Source: Azophilus sp965200465
GTDB taxonomy: Bacteria; Pseudomonadota; Gammaproteobacteria; Pseudomonadales; Azotimanducaceae
Length of the DNA stretch: 64,000 bases
Direction: 5' to 3'
Assembly: GCA_965200465.1 (NCBI GenBank)
Contig: OZ241358.1
Location: 1,364,001 to 1,428,000 of the forward strand
This document shows, in pieces, positions 1-8,441 of the stretch. Each line of letters starts with the position of its first letter. Within the stretch, counting starts at the first letter, position 1. Made by a program: the position numbers and the translations under genes. Below the pieces are notes generated by a model. The model had not been told where the DNA came from. It made no database searches and worked only from the letters and a program-made list of their open reading frames with translations.

Positions 1-772
1 GCAGGGCTGGGCGGACCTGTTCAAGCTGCCGGTGGCCGAGCGCATGGAGGCGCTCAAAGACCCGCAGCGCCGTCAGGCGTTGGACGCCAGCGCCAAGTCC
101 GGCGGCCCCTTCCAGCCCATCTCCGATTGGCGCCGCTGGATGGTGCATGCGGTGTTCGACCCGGCACACAAGGAGTTGGAGGGCCGCACGATTGGCGACC
201 TCGCCGCCGAGCGGGGCCAAGACCCCTTTGCTGTCATGATCGAGCTGGCGTTGGCGGAGGGCTTGCGCACCTCCTTCATTCCATTGGATTTTTTCGGCGG
301 CGACGATGAGTCCCTGTGGCCGCAGCGGGCCAAGCTGTGGAGCGACGAGCGCACCGTGGTCGGCGCATCGGACGCCGGCGCCCATCTGGACATGATCGAC
401 ACCTTTACCTACGCCACCCGCATGTTGGCGGAAGGGGTGCGCAAGCGCGGGCTTATCTCCCTGGAGGAGGCGGTGCATCAACTCACCCTGGTGCCGGCCG
501 AACTGCTGGGCCTGCGCGAGCGCGGCCGGCTGCGCACCGGCTGGCATGCGGACATCGTGGTGTTCGACCCGGAGACCGTGGGGCCGGGGCCGGTGGGCAT
601 GCGCTCCGACCTGCCAGCCGGGGAAAGCCGCGTCTATGCCGAAGCCGAGGGCGTGCGGGCGGTGTTCGTCAACGGCCGCTGCATCCTGCGCGACGGCCAG
701 CACACCGGAGCGCTGCCGGGCAAGGCGCTGCGCTCCGGCAAGGACACCTACACGCCAGCCGCGACCTTCTGA
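1..772 (+). CDS. N-acyl-D-amino-acid deacylase-type amidohydrolase, C-terminal part
   Basis: Partial gene: the reading frame is open from base 2 and runs to the TGA at 770-772, giving 256 visible residues; the start lies outside the window. The end of the amidohydrolase_3 (D-aminoacylase) fold is recognisable. There is a metal-site segment SDAGAH about halfway along, then the family's C-terminal pattern in which a leucine-rich helix (LVPAELLGL) precedes GRLRTGWHADIVVFDP. The final stretch with VFVNGR is the usual beta-sandwich closure. Members hydrolyse N-acyl-D-amino acids or cyclic amides; the substrate cannot be told from this part. A 7-bp inverted repeat (780-786 and 808-814) follows the stop. 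Confidence 0.85.
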   Translation, partial: QGWADLFKLPVAERMEALKDPQRRQALDASAKSGGPFQPISDWRRWMVHAVFDPAHKELEGRTIGDLAAERGQDPFAVMIELALAEGLRTSFIPLDFFGGDDESLWPQRAKLWSDERTVVGASDAGAHLDMIDTFTYATRMLAEGVRKRGLISLEEAVHQLTLVPAELLGLRERGRLRTGWHADIVVFDPETVGPGPVGMRSDLPAGESRVYAEAEGVRAVFVNGRCILRDGQHTGALPGKALRSGKDTYTPAATF

Positions 773-779
773 TGGGTCG

Positions 780-814
780 CCTAGCGCCGCAAGGCGAGGA
801 CAACCGCCGCTAGG
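780..814 (+). terminator. weak inverted repeat after the amidohydrolase gene
   Basis: CCTAGCG at 780-786 is repeated in inverse at 808-814, starting 8 bases after the stop codon. The 21-base loop is long and no T-run follows, so this is only a possible transcription-termination or processing hairpin. Confidence 0.2.
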
Positions 815-870
815 TTGCCGCTGTTGTGATTTGAATGCGGGCGGTTGTTGGTCGCATTTAAGGAGTTGCC

Positions 871-2052
871 GTGGAGCTCATGCGTCAACCCGGTGAATCC
901 GGGCGGCTGGGGGACTGGCTTCAGGCTAATCTCGCTGCGGATTGGATCCATTTCCGGGCAGCAGTCGCTTTTGTCAAGCGTTCCGGGGTTAAGCACATTG
1001 CAGCGCAGCTCGCTGCCTTTGCCGAAGCAGGGGAAGTCGAGATCATCGTCGGCATTGACCATCAGGGCACGTCATACGAGGGCCTTGACGGCCTGCTGCG
1101 GGCGGCGTCTCCGAACGGTCGGGTGGTTGTCTTCCATAATCGGCTGCGCTACACCTTCCACCCGAAGTTGTATCTTTTCAAGTCGGCAACTCATGCGGAA
1201 GTTGTTGTCGGGTCGGGAAATCTAACGGAAGGAGGGTTGTTCACCAACTATGAGGCTGCGCTTCGCCTTGGCTTTGATCTTGCTAAGCCGGAGGATGCGG
1301 CGGCGCTTCAGTTGGTGGGGTCCGCGCTTGATGAATGGTCGAACCTAGGGTCGGGAACGGCCTTCGCTTTGGACGACGGGCTTCTCAGTCGCTTGCGGAA
1401 CCTGCGCCTTGTGCCCATGGAGGTGCTTACGGCCAGCCAGAGCGGCGAGTCGTCCGCCGGTTCCGGTGCCGCGGCTTCCCCGTTTGCATCGCGCCAGGAA
1501 CACCCAGCGCCCTTAAGCTCAAGGTCAACCTCAAGGCCGGAAGGCGGGGTGCCTAGTGGCGAGATGCAGGAAGGGACGAGCGGCCCAAGGCGCCAGCCGC
1601 TTTCCGCCTCTTGCTTTGTGATGACCCTGCAAAAAACCGATGTTGGCGTCGGCCAGACTAGTGAAGGGACGTCAAAGCGTTCACCGGAAATCTTTATTCC
1701 ACTGTCCGCCCGTGATGCACAACCCTCTTTTTGGGATTGGCCGCACGGCTTTTCGGAGGACTCTGCGAGATCGGGAAAGTGGGACCGTCAAGCAAGGGTG
1801 CGCCTCGGTGCCGCCGCCATCACCGTAAACATGATGACTTGGCCCGATAGACACGACTTTCGGCTGCGCAGCGAGTCTTTGCGCAGCGCCGCCAAGGTTG
1901 GCGACATCCTGCGGATTGAAAAGGTCAAACCGGAACTGGGCTTCGACTACTACGTTGAAATCATACCCGAGGGGACTGCACCGCATACGGAGCATTTGCT
2001 GTTTTGCACGGGAATCGTCCGAAACTCCAGAAAACGGTTCGGTTACTTTTGA
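871..2052 (+). CDS. NgoFVII/BfiI-family PLD-type restriction endonuclease
   Basis: 393 aa. GTG start at 871, chosen because AAGGAG lies at 860-865. Residues about 20-175 form a phospholipase-D-like nuclease domain with a single HxK motif (HPKLYLF, H97 and K99) followed by GSGNLTEGG. One HxK per chain fits BfiI, where two subunits build one metal-independent active site. Residues about 175-245 are a low-complexity linker. Residues about 250-393 carry KTDVGVGQT, SPEIFIPL and NMMTWPDRHDFRLRS, which I recognise as the B3-like DNA-binding domain of the NgoFVII family. The gene converges on two methyltransferase genes, overlapping the nearer one by 10 bp, so together they look like a type IIS R-M system. 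The recognition site is unknown. Confidence 0.87.
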   Translation: MELMRQPGESGRLGDWLQANLAADWIHFRAAVAFVKRSGVKHIAAQLAAFAEAGEVEIIVGIDHQGTSYEGLDGLLRAASPNGRVVVFHNRLRYTFHPKLYLFKSATHAEVVVGSGNLTEGGLFTNYEAALRLGFDLAKPEDAAALQLVGSALDEWSNLGSGTAFALDDGLLSRLRNLRLVPMEVLTASQSGESSAGSGAAASPFASRQEHPAPLSSRSTSRPEGGVPSGEMQEGTSGPRRQPLSASCFVMTLQKTDVGVGQTSEGTSKRSPEIFIPLSARDAQPSFWDWPHGFSEDSARSGKWDRQARVRLGAAAITVNMMTWPDRHDFRLRSESLRSAAKVGDILRIEKVKPELGFDYYVEIIPEGTAPHTEHLLFCTGIVRNSRKRFGYF

Positions 2053-3650
2053 TGCCTTGGTTTCCGCAAGGCGACGATTTGCTCCGACTGCATGGCGTTT
2101 TTGCGGAAGACATCCCTGGACAGCAGCATCTCCATCGGCAAATTGCCGGATGTCTCGAAGCCCAAGCTTTCGGCGATGGACGTCAAGTGGTCCGCCGTGC
2201 GGATCTCCACAGGAACGCCTCCAGCCTCGGTGCGGTTGTTGCCCACCACCAGAAACGCTTGGCCGTCAGGCCGCAGCAGCCTTAGCATTTGCTGCATGAC
2301 GGCGCGCATGTCAAGGAAGTACTTGGACAGCAGCGCCGCCAGATTGCGCCGTCGAAAGCCAACCTTGCGCCCATTGTTCAGCTGGTCGATGCGATCGATT
2401 AGGGCCTGTGTGGACGCCGGCAGCAATGCCCTGCTTGCTTCGTAGCGGCGCCAATGTTCGGCGCGGATGCGCTCAGTCACCTCCCGGTTGCCGATCATGA
2501 GCAGATCGCGGGATCTATGGCCTGTGCGCGGCAACAGCCCCAAGTAGATCAAGCTGAGCCGGTCCGTGTCCAGATATGGCAATGCCGTTGCATAGGGGGG
2601 GGACGTGATGATCGCATCCGCTTTGTTCAATAGCTGCGGCAGGGATTGGCCGGCCTGTCGAGCGTCGGCTTCGCGGACCGCATAGCGGCCAAGGCCGGTG
2701 CGCCCGCGCTCCGCCACGAAGGCCCCAACCACCTTGGTCGAGCGCAGCGCCTCCTTGAGAAAACGGCGGATGACCGCGCCTTGCGGCAGTTCGCCCACTT
2801 CCCGACGCACCCGCAGGTCGTCATCTTTCTGCCAGGAAACGCCGCGCAGGATGTTGCTTAGGCAGACGCTGTGGAAACTGCGCAGCGCCCGGCTCCTCAA
2901 TTTCCCAACGGCGGCTTGAATGGCGTCGAGTTCGCTCAGGACGTTCGGCGCAAACCAGCGGCTGAGATAGTCCTGATCATGGTCGTGCAGGGACGAAAAA
3001 CGGCACCCGGCGCCGTCGGCGGCTTGGGGTTTCGCCAATGCCTTGCAAAGGTCTTCATAGGCCGCGCTCAGGGCGCTTGGCGTCAACGCCAAGGCGCGGC
3101 ACTTCGCATCGGAAACAAATGCGGAGAGCGGGTTCATGTCCAGTCCATAGGCTCGCCGACCGGACAGCCGCGCCTCCACCAGGGTTGTGCCGCTGCCGCA
3201 CATGGGATCAACGACAATGCCGTTTGCGGGGACTTGGGCGATGTTTATGAGGGCGCGAACCAGTTGCGGAAAGAACTTGCCGCGGTACTCGTGCAGTCCG
3301 TGGGTGGCGTAGCGCAGGCAGCGTTTGCGCGGCGGCTTCAATGGTTCAGAGTGCAGCCTTGGCCGAAGCAGATCGCGCACCGACATGCCATTTTGGGCCG
3401 CCACGAATGTTGCTTCGCTTCTGACTTGGGCGGTCAAGCCGCCCTCCGGTCCGACCGAATGCCAGTAGGTCAACGCATTGCGCAGTGCAGCGGCGTCAAG
3501 GGTGCCAGCCACCTCAAAGACCAAGGCCGTGGCTTCGTCGCCATCGACCGGACGCACCGAGCCGGATGCCAAGGCCCGCATTTCCCGCAGAGCAAGCTGG
3601 CGTTCAAAGGGCTGGATGTAGTCCTTGATTCGGCAGGTTAGGTTGGCCAC
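2043..3650 (-). CDS. DNA methyltransferase, SPPY type (probable N4-cytosine)
   Basis: 535 aa. S-adenosylmethionine motif I is DPMCGSGTT (about 148-156), preceded by the segment HGLHEYRGKFFPQ; catalytic motif IV is TSPPY (349-353). Motif I comes before IV with about 200 residues between, where the target-recognition region may lie. SPP[Y/F] is typical of N4-cytosine methylation, so m4C is inferred and not proven. It is the second gene of a two-gene operon, starting 4 bp after the stop of the upstream methyltransferase, and its 3' end overlaps the convergent PLD nuclease gene. Two m4C enzymes plus a PLD nuclease match the BfiI layout, in which each enzyme protects one strand of an asymmetric site. 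Confidence 0.88.
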   Translation of the reverse strand: MANLTCRIKDYIQPFERQLALREMRALASGSVRPVDGDEATALVFEVAGTLDAAALRNALTYWHSVGPEGGLTAQVRSEATFVAAQNGMSVRDLLRPRLHSEPLKPPRKRCLRYATHGLHEYRGKFFPQLVRALINIAQVPANGIVVDPMCGSGTTLVEARLSGRRAYGLDMNPLSAFVSDAKCRALALTPSALSAAYEDLCKALAKPQAADGAGCRFSSLHDHDQDYLSRWFAPNVLSELDAIQAAVGKLRSRALRSFHSVCLSNILRGVSWQKDDDLRVRREVGELPQGAVIRRFLKEALRSTKVVGAFVAERGRTGLGRYAVREADARQAGQSLPQLLNKADAIITSPPYATALPYLDTDRLSLIYLGLLPRTGHRSRDLLMIGNREVTERIRAEHWRRYEASRALLPASTQALIDRIDQLNNGRKVGFRRRNLAALLSKYFLDMRAVMQQMLRLLRPDGQAFLVVGNNRTEAGGVPVEIRTADHLTSIAESLGFETSGNLPMEMLLSRDVFRKNAMQSEQIVALRKPRHQK

Positions 3651-3654
3651 AGCC

Positions 3655-5037
3655 TCACGCCTTGCGCAGCATCAGCAGCTTTTCGGTTTTGATCCCGCCG
3701 ATTCGGGGATTGAACGCTTTGCGGGTCGGGGCGATGGTTCGCTCTATTCGAGCTGTCTCCCTAAAGCCGGCGCCGGCGCCGGCATCGGCAATCAACGATG
3801 CGTTGTCGATGCGCCTGCCGTCCAGGGTGGAGTCGCCAATCACTAGGCAGGCATGTCCCCTTGGGCGAAGGCGTCCCCGCAGCCAATGAAAAATCTGCTT
3901 GAACTCGCGCTGGAACGTTGCCGCGGTGGCTCTGTTCCGGCCCTTTGCGCTGTACTTGCGGTGGCTGCCGATTTCGACCTTCTTGAACTGTTTATGGTCG
4001 TGCCCCAGCCAAGCGAGCCGGGTGCGGTGGTAGAGGTGGTAGCTGTAGGCGTTCGGGTACGGCGGCGAGGTGACTACTAGGTCGAAAGCCTCCGTGTCCG
4101 GGGCGTCCAAAACATCCATGTTGAACACTTGGCAGGAGAGATGATCCTCCACCAAGTCGCTGAGTTCCCGCACCGCCCCCGTCGCCGCGTCAAGCTGGCT
4201 AAGGTATCGCCTAACTGTGTCCCCCGGCGCGACCGCCTTGTCCCGCCGGACGTACCTTGTGTCCGAATCCTGTTTGGAGACGGAGACAATGATCGCCGAA
4301 AACGCTGTCTGACACAGGCGTTTCGCCGCTTCGACCGGCATGGCGTCAGTGAGTTGGCGCAGTTCGGCTAGCTCTTCAACAACATGGGGTTCAAACCAAA
4401 ACTCGCAGATTTGCTGCGCTGGCCGCCAAGCCGATGATTGAAACGGCCGGCCGCCATGAAACAGGTCGCCAATGTGCGGGTCAATGGACTGAACCAAGCG
4501 TCGACAGGCATCCTGATGGGCGGCAAGAGCCGCGAGGCTCGCTTCGTCCAAGGCGGTGGTCTTTGCTCGGCTAATCAGCGCCGCCAGTGGGTTTGCGTCG
4601 ATGCCGACGGCGTGCCGCTTTAGCTGCAGCGCCTCCACCAAGGTGGTGCCGCTGCCGCAGAAGATGTCGGCGATGGTGTCTCCGACCGAGGAAAGCTCCT
4701 GAATCAGCGCGTTGGGTATCTGCGGAATGAACTTGGCGGGATATGGATGCAGGTTGTGGGTCAAATATCCGGTTTTAGCGCTTGGAAAGTCCCAGTTGAT
4801 CGCCTGCAGCCTAGCAACGGCGGGATTTTCGTCTGGTGCGGCGACACTGCCGACAAGGGCTTCGCCACCCCTAGCGAACGCCGCGATTGCCGGGACGTCG
4901 GCAGCGGAAAAGACCCGCCAACCGCGGCCGTCCCGCTGCGGCTCGGGAACGCTGCCTTGGCGCAGCCAGCGCAGGAGCGTATCGCGGTGTACCCCAACCT
5001 GGGCGGCGACTTCCGCTGTGGTGAATGACGACCCCAT
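3655..5037 (-). CDS. DNA methyltransferase (SPPY type) with N-terminal helix-turn-helix
   Basis: 460 aa. Residues about 5-50 form a MerR/excisionase-like helix-turn-helix (TTAEVAAQVGVHRDTLLRWL), with a WRVFSAADV wing. The methyltransferase follows: HNLHPYPAKFIPQ (94-106), motif I DIFCGSGTT (124-132), motif IV TSPPY (323-327). The shared H-L-H-Y-KF-PQ signature and motif order make it a paralogue-like partner of the next gene. It leads the two-gene methyltransferase operon. A DNA-binding domain on a methyltransferase often means it represses its own promoter, and two 10-bp direct repeats end 2 bp from its ATG. There is no clear ribosome-binding site apart from AGG within the repeat. m4C specificity is inferred from SPPY. 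Confidence 0.87.
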   Translation of the reverse strand: MGSSFTTAEVAAQVGVHRDTLLRWLRQGSVPEPQRDGRGWRVFSAADVPAIAAFARGGEALVGSVAAPDENPAVARLQAINWDFPSAKTGYLTHNLHPYPAKFIPQIPNALIQELSSVGDTIADIFCGSGTTLVEALQLKRHAVGIDANPLAALISRAKTTALDEASLAALAAHQDACRRLVQSIDPHIGDLFHGGRPFQSSAWRPAQQICEFWFEPHVVEELAELRQLTDAMPVEAAKRLCQTAFSAIIVSVSKQDSDTRYVRRDKAVAPGDTVRRYLSQLDAATGAVRELSDLVEDHLSCQVFNMDVLDAPDTEAFDLVVTSPPYPNAYSYHLYHRTRLAWLGHDHKQFKKVEIGSHRKYSAKGRNRATAATFQREFKQIFHWLRGRLRPRGHACLVIGDSTLDGRRIDNASLIADAGAGAGFRETARIERTIAPTRKAFNPRIGGIKTEKLLMLRKA

Positions 5038-5039
5038 GC

Positions 5040-5059
5040 TGCCTATAGGTGCCTATAGT
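5040..5059 (-). promoter_or_regulatory. tandem 10-bp repeat, possible operator of the methyltransferase operon
   Basis: On the + strand TGCCTATAGG (5040-5049) is directly followed by TGCCTATAGT (5050-5059): two copies exactly one helical turn apart. They end 2 bp before the start codon of the HTH-methyltransferase. The position and spacing suit binding of that protein's own helix-turn-helix. Regulation is inferred. Confidence 0.45.
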
Positions 5060-5080
5060 TGTTGGGGAGCAGGAGACACC

Positions 5081-5100
5081 ACAGCAGTAGCTGTTGTCAA
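5081..5100 (-). promoter_or_regulatory. -35-like hexamer with adjacent inverted repeat
   Basis: On the minus strand a perfect TTGACA (5100-5095) is followed at once by ACAGC-TACT-GCTGT (5094-5081), a 5-bp inverted repeat. No good -10 hexamer is seen at 16-18 bp, so the promoter call is weak. The palindrome could be a second regulator site. Confidence 0.25.
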
Positions 5101-5249
5101 GTTGTGGATTTCCCCTCAGTCCGCGAAAAGGCCCAGCCGGCCCGCCCGGTTCCTGCGCTCCATAAGCTCCACCTGTTCTGCTTCTGCCTGCAAACGAGCC
5201 AGCCACGACTCAGTGCTTGAAATCGGCCCAGTTTAACGGTTGGCTGGAA

Positions 5250-5798
5250 CTAGCCTGGCGGGCGCGGAGCGCCCAAGGGCCGGTCCTCGCCGGACAGCTG
5301 CACTAGCTCCATGTCGTGGATGCGCCAGCCTTCGCCGGGGTGGTAGCGCACCTTGTCGAGGTAGGTGCCGATGAATATCCACACGCTGTCCTCTCGGGCG
5401 TGCCAAGCCTGCAGGTAGCTGCTCATTTCGGCCTCGCCGGCGGTCACCTTGCCTTGGGCGTCCACCTCCAGCCGGTGCAACTCCACTAGCTGGCTGCCGA
5501 TGAGGTGCTGGGTGGAGACGTACTCCTGCAGGGCGTTTTGCGCCACCTCCGCCCAGCCGTCCGGCCCGCTGGACTCCAAGCCGACTGCGCCGCCGACGGA
5601 AGTGCGGATGCGCGCGTCCGGCGTGAAGATCCGGTGGTAGATGCGCCGACCCTCGGCGACGGATGCGGCGCTGCATTCGCCGATGAGATCCGTCGCCTTG
5701 GCGTAGCGGCGGCGCAGGTACTCGATCTCCTGGCGGGCGAGGGCGGCTTGCGCCGGGGTGGCGGAAAGGGCGTCCTGGACCGATGTTGAATCACGCAT
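5250..5798 (-). CDS. NTF2/SnoaL-like family protein
   Basis: 182 aa. ATG at 5798 with AGGA 8 bases upstream. The sequence has the cone-shaped NTF2-like pattern: an N-terminal helix with EIEYLRRRYAKATDLI, a strand region FTPDARIRTS, then alternating strands ending YHPGEGWRIHDMELV. Relatives are small ketosteroid-isomerase-like enzymes, SnoaL-type cyclases and ring-hydroxylating-dioxygenase beta subunits. It lies 215 bp downstream of a short-chain dehydrogenase gene on the same strand and near a Rieske oxygenase, so a role in the same oxidation pathway is likely. It could act as a small isomerase or dehydratase, or as an oxygenase partner. The exact reaction is not readable from sequence. Confidence 0.75.
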   Translation of the reverse strand: MRDSTSVQDALSATPAQAALARQEIEYLRRRYAKATDLIGECSAASVAEGRRIYHRIFTPDARIRTSVGGAVGLESSGPDGWAEVAQNALQEYVSTQHLIGSQLVELHRLEVDAQGKVTAGEAEMSSYLQAWHAREDSVWIFIGTYLDKVRYHPGEGWRIHDMELVQLSGEDRPLGAPRPPG

Positions 5799-6013
5799 GT
5801 TTTTTTCCTGATGGCTGATTGGTTTGTGCCGATTTCTTGCGCAAAGCTGCTGCTGTGTGCGACGGCCGCGGATTTTCAGCGAGCGCCGAATGGCGGCGAG
5901 CCCGCATCTTGATTGCGAACCTTGCCGCATTCCCGACGCAACATGACGGCGCACTTGGAACGCATCACCCAAGCTAGTGCAGCGGTTGCCTGCCTGCGGC
6001 GTTGGGGCCGGGC

Positions 6014-6850
6014 TTACAGCCCGCTGCGCCCAGCCTCCCGGATCATGGGCTGGTACTGGTCGAAAGCCGGCGGGTTGGGGGATGAGCCGGTGGTGATGCC
6101 GGCGTCCGTGGTCAGGGTGTGGCCGTTGGTGTAGCCGGATTCGTCGCTGGCCAGCCAGAGGGCCGCGTTGGCCACGTCCTCCGCCAAGCCTGGACGATCC
6201 TTCAAGGGCGAGCTGTCGGCAAGGGCCTTCTTGGTTTCCTTGATGGCCTTGGGGTCTCCGGTGGTGACGTTCGCCACCATGGGCGTGGCCATGCCCGCCG
6301 GGGAGATGCAGTTGACGCGGATGCCGAAGCGGCAAAGCTCCGCCGCCGCGCTCTTGGTGAGGCCCACCACGGCGTGCTTGGCGGCGGTGTAGGTGTGCGG
6401 GCCAAGGCCGCCCAGGATGCCGGCGGTGCTGGACATGCTGACGATGGCGCCGGCGCCTTGCGGCTTCATCACCCTTGCGGCGTGCTTGACGCCGTAGAAG
6501 ACGCCGTTCAGCAGGATGTCCAAGGTGGCTTTCCACTCCTCCGTCGGCGTGGTGTCGATGGGGCCGACGGCGCCGACAATGCCGGCGTTGTTGAACATGA
6601 CGTCCAAGCGCCCGAAGGCGCTGACCGCCGTGTCCACTAGGTTGGCGATGTCGTCCTCGGAAGTGACGTCGCAGCGCACGAAAACGGCGCTGTCTCCCAG
6701 TTCGGCGGCCACGGCCGCCCCGGCCGCATCCTGAATGTCCCCCAAGGCCACCTTGCAGCCCTCGCTGACAAACAGCCGCGCCGCCGCGGCGCCAAACCCG
6801 CTGGCCGCGCCGGTGATGGCGGCAACCTTGCCTGCAAGCCTCGGTCCCAT
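6014..6850 (-). CDS. short-chain dehydrogenase/reductase (SDR), classical type
   Basis: 278 aa. NAD(P)-binding glycine motif TGAASGFG (13-20), NNAG at 87-90, catalytic serine in SMSST (about 140) and YTAAK with Y154 and K158. Length and motifs are those of a classical SDR. An acidic residue after the second strand (GDIQDA) favours NAD over NADP. The gene is divergent from the Rieske oxygenase at 7071, so the pair probably shares a control region. A likely role is oxidation of an alcohol or diol made in the pathway. The substrate is unknown. Confidence 0.9.
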   Translation of the reverse strand: MGPRLAGKVAAITGAASGFGAAAARLFVSEGCKVALGDIQDAAGAAVAAELGDSAVFVRCDVTSEDDIANLVDTAVSAFGRLDVMFNNAGIVGAVGPIDTTPTEEWKATLDILLNGVFYGVKHAARVMKPQGAGAIVSMSSTAGILGGLGPHTYTAAKHAVVGLTKSAAAELCRFGIRVNCISPAGMATPMVANVTTGDPKAIKETKKALADSSPLKDRPGLAEDVANAALWLASDESGYTNGHTLTTDAGITTGSSPNPPAFDQYQPMIREAGRSGL

Positions 6851-7010
6851 AGCCCCTCCTCGAAAATTGGCAATTGCTTGACCGCACTATCTTCGGGAAT
6901 AACGGCGGATTGTCAATCCAAACGAGGAGACGGCCCGGCGGCCAAGGGACGCTCTTGCTTGGCGTTGCCGCCGACGGGGCGCCTGGCTGAAACCAATGAG
7001 GCGCCGGTCG

Positions 7011-7039
7011 TTGACATGAACCCGAAGCCCGAATAAGTT
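7011..7039 (+). promoter_or_regulatory. putative sigma-70 promoter of the Rieske/SDR/SnoaL genes
   Basis: TTGACA at 7011-7016, a 17-bp spacer, then TAAGTT at 7034-7039. It lies 31 bp upstream of the ATG at 7071, which is preceded by a GTGGAGG ribosome-binding site. The -35 is perfect and the -10 is weak. Confidence 0.4.
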
Positions 7040-7070
7040 ACCCGTTTTCACGCAGGGAAGTGGAGGCCCT

Positions 7071-8441
7071 ATGTCCGAAGTTGCTGAGGATTGGAGAAGC
7101 CTGCCGGCGCCTGGCTGGCGGCGGCCGGCCATCGGCGAGCACCCGATTCCCGGTCACCGCTACACCAGCCGGGAGTTCTTCGAGCGCGAGTTCGAGCACA
7201 TGTGGACCAAGGTGTGGCTGTTGCTCGGGCGTGAGGAGGAGATGCCCAACCCGGGAGACTGGCAACGCGAGGACGTGGGGCCGGAGTCCATTCTCATGGT
7301 GCGCCAAACGGACGGCTCGGTGCGGGCTTTCCACAATGTCTGCCAGCATCGGGGCAACCGCTTGGTGTTTGCGGAGAAGGGCCATGTGCGGCGCTTCGTC
7401 TGCAAGTACCACAGCTGGGCCTTCATGCCGGACGGGGAGTTGAACTTCGCCCAGGACGCGGAGGACTTTCCCCAGGGCAACCCCTGCGGCAAGGTGCGCT
7501 TGAGCGAGGTCAAGTGCGAGACCTTCGCCGGCTTCATCTGGGTGAACATGGATCCACAGGCCGCGCCTCTGCAGGACTACCTCGGCCCCATTTGGGAGGA
7601 CTGGAGCCTGTATCCGGTGGCGGACATGCGCCGCTATTTGGCCTACACGGTGCATGTGCCCTGCAACTGGAAGGTCATTCAGGACAACTTCAACGAGTCC
7701 TACCACCTGCGCTCCGTGCATCCGGAGGCGGCGGTGCAGATTGAGGAGGGCTACAAGGAAACGCAGTTCGACCTGTGCGGCGAGGGCCACGGCCGCATGG
7801 TCATGCACGCTGGCTATCCGGCCCGCTCCCTGGAGGGCGACAAGCTGCGGGCGCCGCTGATGGCGCTGATGCGGGAGTGGGGCTTGGACCCGGAGGACTT
7901 CCGCGGCCGCGAGCGGGACATCCGCCCGGCCCTGCAGCGGCAGAAGCGCAAGCTGGGGCCGGAGCGCGGCCACAGGCACTACGACAACCTGCGCGACGAG
8001 CAGTTGACGGACTTCTACCACTACACCATCTTCCCCAACTTCGCGGTCTCCATCACTGCGGACGGCTTCCACTTCCTGCGCTCGCGCCCTCATCCCAGGG
8101 ACCCGGAGCAGTGCGTGTTCGACAACTGGTTCTACGCCACGGAGCCGGAGGGCGAGACCCGCCCGGTGGCCACCCCGGCCGGCCCTGTGCCCAGGGGGGC
8201 CAAGGTGGAGCACGAGATCATCGACTACGGGGACAAGAGCATCGGCCTTGGCATGGACCAGGACATGTCCATCACCACCGGCCAGCAACTCGGCTTCCGC
8301 TCCCGGGGCTATACGGGCGTTTATCTTTCCGGCCAGGAGGCGCGCATTCGCCGCTACCACGAGGTGATCGACGAGTACCTGCAGGGCATTCGCCCGCACG
8401 GGCGGCTGCACGCACGGCCGGCGTCGGTCAAGTCCGTCTAG
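7071..8441 (+). CDS. Rieske non-heme iron oxygenase, alpha subunit
   Basis: 456 aa. The Rieske [2Fe-2S] ligands are C91-H93 and C111-H114 (CQHRGNRL, CKYHSW). The catalytic mononuclear iron site is the DNFNESYHLRSVHP segment, with bridging D205 and ligands H212 and H217. The family hydroxylates aromatic rings, steroids or other hydrophobic substrates using electrons from a reductase. No ferredoxin or reductase gene is nearby, so electron transfer must come from elsewhere. A SnoaL-fold protein close by could serve as a beta subunit. The stop overlaps the next SDR start by one base, so the two are co-translated. Substrate unknown. Confidence 0.92.
   Translation: MSEVAEDWRSLPAPGWRRPAIGEHPIPGHRYTSREFFEREFEHMWTKVWLLLGREEEMPNPGDWQREDVGPESILMVRQTDGSVRAFHNVCQHRGNRLVFAEKGHVRRFVCKYHSWAFMPDGELNFAQDAEDFPQGNPCGKVRLSEVKCETFAGFIWVNMDPQAAPLQDYLGPIWEDWSLYPVADMRRYLAYTVHVPCNWKVIQDNFNESYHLRSVHPEAAVQIEEGYKETQFDLCGEGHGRMVMHAGYPARSLEGDKLRAPLMALMREWGLDPEDFRGRERDIRPALQRQKRKLGPERGHRHYDNLRDEQLTDFYHYTIFPNFAVSITADGFHFLRSRPHPRDPEQCVFDNWFYATEPEGETRPVATPAGPVPRGAKVEHEIIDYGDKSIGLGMDQDMSITTGQQLGFRSRGYTGVYLSGQEARIRRYHEVIDEYLQGIRPHGRLHARPASVKSV

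Noticed and set aside
871..5037. DISARM or BREX-type defence locus
   Set aside because: No helicase, DUF1998, PglZ or BrxC-like gene accompanies the PLD nuclease and methylases.
5101..5240. Possible C-terminal fragment of a restriction-related protein on the minus strand (LQAEAEQVELMERRN)
   Set aside because: Only about 38 codons between stops, with a generic helical composition; too short to assign to HsdS or any other family.
5250..6887. One continuous 545-codon minus-strand frame spanning the NTF2-like gene and the SDR region
   Set aside because: Only the last 182 codons, after an ATG with a good ribosome-binding site, look like protein. Upstream the frame overlaps the SDR gene in another frame and is low-complexity.
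7038..8411. 457-codon open frame antisense to the Rieske oxygenase gene
   Set aside because: No recognisable domain and compositional bias typical of an antisense frame in GC-rich DNA; the + strand gene has full cofactor motifs.
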